Shown here piece by piece: positions 1 to 5,258 of a DNA stretch of 5,258 bases (the stretch's first letter is position 1; the number at the start of each line of letters is the position of its first letter). The DNA is taken from positions 1 through 5,258 of the forward strand of contig JAFARW010000064.1 of assembly GCA_019245275.1 (NCBI GenBank), given 5' to 3'. The notes beneath the pieces were generated by a model. That model did not search any database. It worked only from the letters and a program-made list of their open reading frames with translations, and was not told the DNA's origin. The DNA comes from Vulcanimicrobiota bacterium (GTDB lineage: Bacteria > Vulcanimicrobiota > Vulcanimicrobiia > Vulcanimicrobiales > Vulcanimicrobiaceae). The position numbers and the translations under genes were made by a program.

Positions 1-384
1 ATGATCGCCGCCAAACGCGGGCGCATCGTCAACATTGCAAGTCTGGCCGGACTCTACGGCCTTCCTTATGTGTCGGCGTACAGCGCATCGAAGCACGGTG
101 TGCTCGGCCTCACGCGAGCTCTAGCCGCAGAGTTGGCCGATTCAGGCGTCACCGTCAATGCTGTGTGTCCTGGCTACACCGAATCGGAGATGCTGCAACG
201 CGCGATCAAGAACGTGGCGGCGAAGACCGGCAAGAAGACCGCTGAAGCGCGTGCGCAACTCGCCGCAATGAATCCGGGCGGCCGCATCGTTGACGCTCAA
301 GAAGTTGCGGATGTCGTAATCGAACTTTGCGAGAGCGATCTGAACGGAAAAGAAATCATTTTGCCCCGAGTTGCAAATGACTGA
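1..384 (+). CDS. SDR-family NAD(P)-dependent oxidoreductase, C-terminal part (5' end cut by window edge)
   Basis: This is the last 127 residues of a classical short-chain dehydrogenase/reductase, a cytoplasmic NAD(P)(H)-linked enzyme that interconverts an alcohol and a ketone. Visible landmarks are the strand and catalytic serine in RIVNIASLAG (Ser about visible residue 14), the catalytic pair in AYSASKHG (Tyr27 and Lys31), and the cofactor-side motif NAVCPGY (residues 53-59). The N-terminal Rossmann strand with its TGxxxGxG dinucleotide motif and the NAG motif are absent. The ATG at base 1 is therefore almost certainly an internal methionine, and the gene starts upstream of the window. Family members are usually about 250 residues, so roughly half is missing. 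The C-terminus is unusual: it ends SDLNGKEIILPRVAND in place of the common TGxxxxVDGG ending. The gene overlaps the next one by 8 bases, which suggests one operon. SDR membership is sure; the substrate is unknown. Confidence 0.93.
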   Translation: MIAAKRGRIVNIASLAGLYGLPYVSAYSASKHGVLGLTRALAAELADSGVTVNAVCPGYTESEMLQRAIKNVAAKTGKKTAEARAQLAAMNPGGRIVDAQEVADVVIELCESDLNGKEIILPRVAND

Positions 385-1210
385 CCTCGCAATTGCTGAG
401 CAAAAAGCGCGCCGTTTGCGCGAGCTTCATCACGCCGGCGAACCGCTGATTCTCGTAAATGCCTGGGATGTTGCAAGCGCGCGCATCGTCGAGACGCTTA
501 GCTTTCCGGCGATCGCTACGTCGAGCGCCGGTGTCGCGAACAGCTTAGGCTACTCGGATCAGGAGAACATCCCGCGTGACGAAATGCTTGCCGCGGTCAG
601 ACGGATTGCAAAGGCGATACGGGTTCCGCTTTCCGCCGATCTCGAGGCAGGGTACGACCACTCTGAATCCGGCGTAGCCGAAACGATCCGCGAGTTGATC
701 GATGCGGGCGGCGTCGGATGCAACATTGAGGATGGCGCCCATGATGCCGACCATCCGTTCCTCGACACGAAAGTGCAATCGCGCCGGATCGCCACGGCAC
801 GACGCGCAGCTGACGAATCCGGCGTTCCGGTCGTCATCAACGCGCGCACCGACATCCTGCTCGCCAATCCAGGCGTGACTGAGGCAAAAATCGAGGAGGT
901 TCTTTCCCGGGCCGATGCATACGTCCGCGCAGGCGCAGATTGCATCTTCGTTCCCGGCGTTACCGACGCCGCAATCATCGAGCGGTTGGTACGCTCTATC
1001 GCGGCACCGCTGAACATCTTGGCCTTTGCCGCAACGCCGCCCGTAAGCGAATTGCAGCGGATCGGCGTTAAACGCATTAGCTTAGGATCGTCACCGATGG
1101 CCTACGCAATGGCGCAGCTACGGAATGCTGCACTCGAGGTAAAACAGCACGGGACGTTTTCGTTTACCGACTCCCGGATTCCGTACGCGGAGCTAAACGC
1201 GTTGTTCTAG
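377..1210 (+). CDS. Isocitrate lyase / phosphoenolpyruvate mutase superfamily protein
   Basis: This is a 277-residue protein of the PEP mutase / isocitrate lyase superfamily. These Mg2+-dependent TIM-barrel enzymes make or break C-C or P-C bonds next to a carboxylate. The order of motifs fits the family: an N-terminal LILVNAWDVASAR (residues 24-36, substrate-side Trp30-Asp31), the SAG stretch at 50-52, SADLEAGY with metal-side Asp88 and Glu90, GCNIEDG (114-120, Glu118), and NARTD (155-159). The KKCGH/KRCGH loop that carries the catalytic cysteine of isocitrate and methylisocitrate lyases would follow IED. Here that place reads GAHDADHPFLD, with no cysteine, so neither activity should be assigned. 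ATG 377 is chosen because it gives an 8-base overlap with the upstream SDR gene; TTG 371 would add only two residues. No strong Shine-Dalgarno precedes the start, which suggests translational coupling. The gene's end overlaps the convergent aminotransferase gene. Family is certain; reaction is unknown. Confidence 0.93.
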   Translation: MTDLAIAEQKARRLRELHHAGEPLILVNAWDVASARIVETLSFPAIATSSAGVANSLGYSDQENIPRDEMLAAVRRIAKAIRVPLSADLEAGYDHSESGVAETIRELIDAGGVGCNIEDGAHDADHPFLDTKVQSRRIATARRAADESGVPVVINARTDILLANPGVTEAKIEEVLSRADAYVRAGADCIFVPGVTDAAIIERLVRSIAAPLNILAFAATPPVSELQRIGVKRISLGSSPMAYAMAQLRNAALEVKQHGTFSFTDSRIPYAELNALF

Positions 1211-2512
1211 ACGTTCGCCGGTGAGCACACGTTCGCACGCGCGCTCCAGCGCAGCCAAGCCGCGATCCATTTCCTCATCGGTCGCAAGCAGCGGCACCAA
1301 AATGCGAATGGCATGCGCGCCGGGTCCGGCGGTGAGCGCAACGAGTCCAAAGTCGAGCGCTGCCGCGGCAACGTGCTGTGCAACGCTTTTTCCGTTGTGG
1401 GCTTTCGTGTTGCGAAATCCGATCGCGAGCATCGGTCCAAGTCCCCAGACGCCTTCAACGTCTTCCGGATGCCGCGTCGCGATCGCTTCTAAGTGAATGC
1501 GCAGCTTCTCGCCGAGCGCTCGCGCATTTCGCAAGAGGGCGCCGCTTTCGAAGGCGTCGAGGGTCGCAAGTGCCGCCGCGCAAGCTAATGGATTGCCGCC
1601 GTAGGTGCCGCCCAGCGCACCGGGCTCGACGGAATCCATCACGGATGCACGTCCTGTAACACCGGCGAGCGGAAGACCGCCGGCAACGCTCTTGCCGAAC
1701 GTCAACAAATCGGGGCTGATGCCGGCTTGCTCGATCGCAAAGAGCGAGCCCGTGCGGCCAAAGCCGGTTTGAATCTCATCCACGATGATCAAGTTACCGT
1801 GCTGATCCGCGATACGGCGCAACTCGCGTAAGTACTCGAAAGGCGCCGGCACGAAGCCGCCTTCACCGAGCACAGGCTCGATGATGAACGCTGCGATCTG
1901 TTTCGGCCCGACGCGCGTCTCAAAGAGTTCATTCAGGGCGTGCAACGCGGATCCGGTGTCGTAGCCCCGACGCTCATTCGGATAGGGCGCTTGATAGATC
2001 TCGGGCGCATATGGTCCGAAGTTTTGCTTGTAAGGCGCGACTTTACCGGTCAATGACAACGCGAGGAGCGTTCGGCCGTGGAATCCGTTCGAGAAGCTGA
2101 CGATCGCGCTGCGATTGGTTGCCGCGCGCGCGATCTTGACGGCATTCTCATTCGCTTCCGAGCCGGTTGAGAAGAGAATCGTCTGTTTTTCAAAGGCGCC
2201 GGGCACGAGCGTGTTGAGCCGTTCCGCTACGGCGACGTACCCCTCGTACATCGCGACTTGAAAGGCCGTATGCGTGAACTGATCGAGCTGCTTGCGAACG
2301 GCATCGACGACCGGCGGGTAGCGATGCCCGAGGTTCATCGTGCCGATACCGCCGGCAAAGTCGATGAATTCCCGACCGTCAACGTCCCACAGGCGCGCGC
2401 CTTCCGCGCGAGCGATGAAGAGCGGATGTGCGGTTGCGACCCCGCGCGGGATGGCTTTTGTGCGTCGCTTTAGGAGCTCAGCGGTACGCGGCGGTTGAGG
2501 GTTGCTATTCAC
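1193..2512 (-). CDS. gabT: 4-aminobutyrate aminotransferase (class III, PLP-dependent)
   Basis: This 439-residue class-III aminotransferase is predicted to move the amino group of GABA to 2-oxoglutarate, giving succinate semialdehyde and glutamate in the cytoplasm. It resembles E. coli GabT along its whole length, including the start region (MNSN, then AIPRGV) and the IRILVPL ending. Visible landmarks are FAGGIG (52-57), the PLP phosphate-binding TGSEANENAVKIARAAT (116-132), GFHGRT with Arg147, IEPVLGEGGF with Glu212, DEIQTGFGRTG with Asp245, the Schiff-base Lys274 in TFGKSVAGG, GGTYGGNP (301-308), and carboxylate-binding Arg403. The last four match the residues that favour omega-amino acids such as GABA. 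The start is GTG at 2512; its first two bases... overlap is GTGA with the stop of the upstream decarboxylase. No other in-frame start lies before residue 59. The decarboxylase neighbour strongly supports GABA as substrate. Related substrates such as 5-aminovalerate cannot be excluded. Confidence 0.95.
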   Translation of the reverse strand: MNSNPQPPRTAELLKRRTKAIPRGVATAHPLFIARAEGARLWDVDGREFIDFAGGIGTMNLGHRYPPVVDAVRKQLDQFTHTAFQVAMYEGYVAVAERLNTLVPGAFEKQTILFSTGSEANENAVKIARAATNRSAIVSFSNGFHGRTLLALSLTGKVAPYKQNFGPYAPEIYQAPYPNERRGYDTGSALHALNELFETRVGPKQIAAFIIEPVLGEGGFVPAPFEYLRELRRIADQHGNLIIVDEIQTGFGRTGSLFAIEQAGISPDLLTFGKSVAGGLPLAGVTGRASVMDSVEPGALGGTYGGNPLACAAALATLDAFESGALLRNARALGEKLRIHLEAIATRHPEDVEGVWGLGPMLAIGFRNTKAHNGKSVAQHVAAAALDFGLVALTAGPGAHAIRILVPLLATDEEMDRGLAALERACERVLTGERLEQRV

Positions 2513-3948
2513 GCAGTGACCTTCGCGCGAATCGGCGGAGGTTTGATGGCGTCGTGGTTGTAAGAGCGGCCGTCTTCCGGTCCCATCTTGTGCGTTACGG
2601 GATGCGTTTTGAAATACTCGAGCGAGCGTTGCAAGTCATCGAGCAGCGCATCGGCCATATCGCGGCTGAACCCGTGACGAATGAGAATGCGCATGACAAC
2701 CATGTCTTCAATATTCGGAACCATGCTGTAGGCGGCAACCTGCCAGCCGCGCGATCGCAAACGATCCGAGAGATCGAAGAGCGAGTAGTGTGCCTTTGCA
2801 CCTTCGCGCAGCGTCCAAGAGACGGCAGGAATGCCGCTATTGCTGTCGCCGTCATAAAGAACTTCAAAAGGTCCGAGTTTCGGAATACGCTTCGCGACGT
2901 GTTGCGCAACTCCGTAACAGCTCTCGTGGATCAACCGGTAGCCATCTTTGCCGAGCCGCAGCATTAAGTAGTATTGGCAGATGATTTGGCCGCCGGGTCT
3001 TGAGAAGTTCAACGCAAACGTCGGCATGTCGCCGCCGAGGTAGTTAACTCTAAAAACGAGACCCTCGGGCAGATCTTGCTTCTCGCGCCAGATAATCCAT
3101 CCGACACCGAGCGGCGCAAGTCCAAATTTGTGTCCCGACGCGTTGATCGAGTGGACGCGTGGCAGGCGGAAGTCCCACTGGAGATTCGGCGCGACGAAAG
3201 GCGCGATGAAGCCGCCTGACGCCGCATCAACGTGGATTGGAACATCGATTCCGCGTTCCGCCTGAAGCCGATCCAGCGCGGCTGCGATGTCGGCAATCGG
3301 CTCGTACTGGCACGTGAAAGTGACGCCCAACGTCGGGACGACCCCGATTGTGTTTTCATCGACGCGCTTGAGCACTTCATCCGGCGTCATCACGAGCCGA
3401 TCGCGCTCGAGCGGTACTTCGCGCAACTCCACGTCAAAATAGCGCGCGAACTTGTGCCAGCAAACCTGCACCGGTCCCGTTATGAGATTTGGGCGATCGG
3501 CCGGTTTCCCGTCCGCCATACGACGCTCGCGCCAGCGCCATTTGAGCGCCAGTCCGCCCAACATCGCTGCTTCACTCGAACCCGTCGTCGAGCATCCGAT
3601 CGTATCAACGCCGGCGGGCGAGTTCCAAAGTTCCGCGAGGATATGCACGCATCGGCTTTCGACCTCCGCCGTCGCCGGATACTCATCCTTATCGATCATG
3701 TTTTTGTCGATGCTCAGGTCCATCAACTTGTGAATCTCATCGTCGAACCACGTCTGACAGAAAGTCGCCAAGTTCTGGCGAGCGTTACCGTCGAGCATCA
3801 AGTCGTCATTAACGAGATGGAAGGCAACATCCGGGCGCAGGCCTTGCGCGGGCATGTGAAAGCGTGGAACGGAAACCTGCATTGCATGGGTCGCGTATGT
3901 GTCCGCAGTTGCGCCGTCGGCGCGCTGCCTCTTACGATGGAGAGCCAC
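2509..3948 (-). CDS. gadB: Glutamate decarboxylase (PLP-dependent)
   Basis: This 479-residue group-II PLP decarboxylase converts L-glutamate to GABA and CO2, consuming a proton. It matches E. coli GadB closely through the core: LDGNARQNLATFCQTW (52-67), HKLMDLSI (73-80), the TTGSSEA loop (121-127), GPVQVCWHKFARY (158-170), GVTFT (208-212), HVDAASGGF with PLP-side Asp241, and SINASGHKFGLAPLG with Schiff-base Lys274 after His273. These sit two positions before their E. coli equivalents (Asp243, His275, Lys276). The start is GTG at 3948, with a GGAGGT Shine-Dalgarno 11 bases upstream. The resulting N-terminus MALHRK and its length before the core fit the family better than Met23. The C-terminus carries His465 in SYNHDAIKP and then 14 more residues, unlike E. 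coli GadB, which ends almost at its regulatory histidine. The gene is translationally coupled to the GABA aminotransferase gene. No antiporter gene is adjacent. Confidence 0.97.
   Translation of the reverse strand: MALHRKRQRADGATADTYATHAMQVSVPRFHMPAQGLRPDVAFHLVNDDLMLDGNARQNLATFCQTWFDDEIHKLMDLSIDKNMIDKDEYPATAEVESRCVHILAELWNSPAGVDTIGCSTTGSSEAAMLGGLALKWRWRERRMADGKPADRPNLITGPVQVCWHKFARYFDVELREVPLERDRLVMTPDEVLKRVDENTIGVVPTLGVTFTCQYEPIADIAAALDRLQAERGIDVPIHVDAASGGFIAPFVAPNLQWDFRLPRVHSINASGHKFGLAPLGVGWIIWREKQDLPEGLVFRVNYLGGDMPTFALNFSRPGGQIICQYYLMLRLGKDGYRLIHESCYGVAQHVAKRIPKLGPFEVLYDGDSNSGIPAVSWTLREGAKAHYSLFDLSDRLRSRGWQVAAYSMVPNIEDMVVMRILIRHGFSRDMADALLDDLQRSLEYFKTHPVTHKMGPEDGRSYNHDAIKPPPIRAKVTA
2519..2524 (-). 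promoter_or_regulatory. Shine-Dalgarno of the GABA aminotransferase gene
   Basis: Read on the minus strand, GAAGGT lies inside the last codons of the decarboxylase gene, 6 bases before the GTG start at 2512. Its position supports this GTG as the true start. It also supports re-initiation by ribosomes that finish the decarboxylase, because the stop and start overlap as GTGA. Confidence 0.6.
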
Positions 3949-3959
3949 TGGCTTATCAA

Positions 3960-3965
3960 ACCTCC
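3960..3965 (-). promoter_or_regulatory. Shine-Dalgarno of the glutamate decarboxylase gene
   Basis: Read on the minus strand, GGAGGT is a near-perfect ribosome binding site. It lies 11 bases before the GTG start at 3948, slightly longer than the usual 5-9 bases. No other start codon lies at a better distance, and it would be too far from the next in-frame ATG at 3882. It therefore decides the start at 3948. Confidence 0.6.
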
Positions 3966-3987
3966 GCGCTGGCGCTTGTAATCAACT

Positions 3988-4021
3988 GGAGTCTGTTCGC
4001 CGTCGACCGGTTTCTGACTCC
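3988..4021 (-). repeat. Short inverted repeat (possible RNA hairpin) in the gap before glutamate decarboxylase
   Basis: On the minus strand GGAGTC (4021-4016) pairs perfectly with GACTCC (3993-3988) across 22 bases. Inside the loop, CCG and CGG could add a 3-base-pair inner stem. The repeat begins 7 bases after the stop codon of the membrane gene. No T-run follows it, so it is not a standard Rho-independent terminator. It could be an RNA processing or stability hairpin or a protein-binding dyad, or it could be chance. Confidence 0.3.
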
Positions 4022-4028
4022 GAATCCT

Positions 4029-5258
4029 TCAGAGGCCGTAGTATTTGAAGCGAGGCCACATGACCGCGAGCGGGGCGTGCGGATGCGTGCAGAGGTAAAT
4101 CGGCAGCGGCCCTTCGAGCATCCAGCGGAAATCGTTTCGATACACGGCCACTTGCCGCACCCGCTCGAACGACGTTAACAGCAGATGGTAATCCGTTGCG
4201 CCCACGGCGATCATCGGGTCGCCCGCGTAACCGCGCGTGCCCCACAGGTAGTAGGAGTTGTTCGGGCTGATAACCGGCGGCAAACCGTATGCGGGACCGT
4301 AGAAGTCGATCGCGCCGGCATAGGCATATCGATCGGCAAAGATTGCCGTTCGACTTCGGACGTTTGGCGGCAACGAGTTGTAAACGCTCGCAACGGCCTG
4401 CGTAATCCCTTGCCAGCCGATCTGATCCGCGTACATCGGATCGATCAAATGGCGCTTCCCGTCAGGCGGCGCCGGCCTGCTCAAGCCGATGGCAACCTCG
4501 TACTTCATGTAAAGCGGGAGCGGAAAGATCGGCAGCGCGAGCGGCAACATGAATGCTGCGGATGCGGCCGCGAGAGCAATCACGGCGGGTCTGATCCAGC
4601 TCGCCCGATTTGCCAAAGTGCGCTCGATCGCGGTGCTTCCTGCGGCAAAGAGAGCCGGATAGAAACCCTCGAGGTAGTACCCGCGCGCGACCGTCAGCAC
4701 CATGAAGGCAAAGAGCAACGCGTACGTCAGCGGCAGATAGCGGTACGGCGCATTCTCTGGAGCGCGGATGAGCGCGACGAGCCCCCAAATCCAAATGATC
4801 GACAGCAGCGGATGCTGGTAAACGATTTGCATCACCACGAAGTACAGGGCGTTGATCGCCAAGTTGGGAGACTCGACCGCAATGCCGTTCGCGAGCGCAT
4901 GGCGGTTGAGCTGGTCGTTGTGTACGACCTCTAGGATGGGCCAGTGATGCGCGTACTGCCAAGCAAGATTCGGTAAGAGGAGCAACACAACCAGCGCGAC
5001 GCCGATCGGAAGGTACCAAGAACGTGCGAGTTTGGCTTGTCGCGTGCAGATCAGTGCGACCGCCAAGGCGACCGCAAGCGCTGCGATCGAGTATTTCGCG
5101 TACAGACCCACGATGATGACGCCGGCCATAAGCAGATAGAGTTTGGTATTGCGCGTTGTCACGAGACGCATCGAAAGAAACATCAGTGCGCTCCACGCCA
5201 GCGGCGTCAAGAACTCGGTCGAGAGCGCGTAGCCTTGTCCAAGATAACCCGGCGCGAC
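4029..5258 (-). CDS. Family-39-like membrane glycosyltransferase (ArnT/PMT type), N-terminus cut by window edge
   Basis: The last 409 residues of a polytopic inner-membrane protein are visible. The frame stays open to base 5258, and the residues before TTG 5210 (GYLGQGYALSTEFLTPLAW) look like the conserved region that precedes a transmembrane helix in this family. TTG 5210 is therefore not the real start. Hydrophobic segments lie at about visible residues 19-34, 40-71 (two helices), 82-100, 133-165 (two helices), 175-190 and 224-246. A mostly hydrophilic C-terminal domain of about 145 residues follows and is probably periplasmic. The stretch LPNLAWQYAHHWP after a helix and the RGYYLEGFYPALFAAG segment are typical of bacterial family-39-like transferases, which move sugars from polyprenyl-phosphate donors to lipids, glycans or proteins. 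The acidic catalytic motif of the first periplasmic loop would be off the window. Acceptor and donor are unknown. The gene ends 80 bases before the decarboxylase gene. Confidence 0.82.
   Translation of the reverse strand, partial: VAPGYLGQGYALSTEFLTPLAWSALMFLSMRLVTTRNTKLYLLMAGVIIVGLYAKYSIAALAVALAVALICTRQAKLARSWYLPIGVALVVLLLLPNLAWQYAHHWPILEVVHNDQLNRHALANGIAVESPNLAINALYFVVMQIVYQHPLLSIIWIWGLVALIRAPENAPYRYLPLTYALLFAFMVLTVARGYYLEGFYPALFAAGSTAIERTLANRASWIRPAVIALAAASAAFMLPLALPIFPLPLYMKYEVAIGLSRPAPPDGKRHLIDPMYADQIGWQGITQAVASVYNSLPPNVRSRTAIFADRYAYAGAIDFYGPAYGLPPVISPNNSYYLWGTRGYAGDPMIAVGATDYHLLLTSFERVRQVAVYRNDFRWMLEGPLPIYLCTHPHAPLAVMWPRFKYYGL

Larger units (their letters stand above)
3949..4028 (-). 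other. 80-base intergenic gap between the membrane transferase and glutamate decarboxylase genes
   Basis: This is the only intergenic gap in the window. It holds the decarboxylase Shine-Dalgarno and the inverted repeat at 3988-4021. I saw no clear sigma-70 -35/-10 pair and no T-run typical of an intrinsic terminator. The decarboxylase pair may be read through from the upstream gene or may have a weak or alternative promoter here; the sequence alone does not decide. Confidence 0.5.

Noticed and set aside
1..3. ATG at base 1 as the true start of the SDR gene
   Set aside because: A protein starting here would lack the whole cofactor-binding N-terminal half. A methionine just before RGRIVNIAS is common inside full-length SDR proteins.
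371..376. TTG 371 as the start of the lyase-like gene
   Set aside because: It adds only two residues (Leu/Met, Gln), has no better Shine-Dalgarno, and ATG at 377 gives a normal short overlap with the upstream gene.
559..1077. Open frame of 172 codons on the minus strand inside the lyase-like gene
   Set aside because: The plus strand carries clear superfamily motifs. The antisense translation has no recognisable domain.
1193..1210. AACGCGTT palindrome within the convergent overlap as a terminator or regulator site
   Set aside because: It is only 8 bases with no loop or T-run, and both strands are coding here.
3880..3882. In-frame ATG (Met23) as the start of glutamate decarboxylase
   Set aside because: The GTG at 3948 has a strong Shine-Dalgarno, and its N-terminus has about the length seen in E. 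coli GadB before the conserved core. The ATG has no clear ribosome binding site at the right distance.
3232..3981. Long open frame of 249 codons on the plus strand opposite the glutamate decarboxylase gene
   Set aside because: The opposite strand encodes a protein with full motif conservation. The plus-strand translation is Arg/Ala-rich with no recognisable domain, as expected of an antisense shadow in GC-rich DNA.
4185..4934. Long open frame of 249 codons on the plus strand opposite the membrane transferase gene
   Set aside because: Its translation is very rich in Arg, Asp and Val with no hydrophobic core or motif. The minus-strand frame gives coherent membrane helices.
4462..5196. Open frame of 244 codons on the minus strand in another frame of the membrane transferase gene
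   Set aside because: It overlaps the real frame entirely and its translation is Arg/Ser/Ala-rich low-quality sequence with no motif.

Overview
The window is compact bacterial DNA. GC content is roughly 60% by eye (an estimate, not computed). Five protein genes fill almost all of it. No RNA gene, mobile element, CRISPR array or phage feature was seen. Two genes start with GTG, genes overlap by a few bases, and the only intergenic gap is 80 bases. No gene allows a taxon call. The proteins look like those of a free-living, chemoheterotrophic, moderately GC-rich bacterium.

Left part, plus strand (1-1210): the 3' part of a short-chain dehydrogenase/reductase (SDR), cut by the window edge, overlaps by 8 bases a complete gene of the isocitrate lyase / PEP mutase superfamily. 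The two probably form the end of an operon for small carbon-acid metabolism. The exact substrates cannot be read from the sequence. The lyase-like protein lacks the KKCGH-type catalytic loop of true (methyl)isocitrate lyases.

Middle part, minus strand (3948 down to 1193): a glutamate decarboxylase gene is followed, with a 4-base GTGA stop/start overlap, by a 4-aminobutyrate aminotransferase gene. Both keep their cofactor lysines and substrate-binding residues. Together they run the first two steps of the GABA shunt: glutamate to GABA plus CO2, then GABA to succinate semialdehyde. Succinate semialdehyde dehydrogenase, which would finish the shunt, is not in the window. Neither is a GadC-type glutamate/GABA antiporter, so the layout suggests metabolic GABA turnover rather than a classical GadBC acid-resistance unit. 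The aminotransferase gene ends convergently inside the end of the lyase-like gene, with an 18-base overlap.

Right part, minus strand (5258 down to 4029): a multi-spanning membrane protein resembling family-39 (ArnT/PMT-like) glycosyltransferases. Its N-terminal part, where the catalytic acidic residues would lie, is beyond the window edge. It lies 80 bases upstream of the decarboxylase gene on the same strand. That gap holds a strong Shine-Dalgarno sequence and a short inverted repeat.

I found no convincing evidence for a previously undescribed system. The most useful observations are the translationally coupled decarboxylase-aminotransferase pair, the extra C-terminal tail of the decarboxylase beyond its regulatory-type histidine, and the non-canonical active-site loop of the lyase-like protein.
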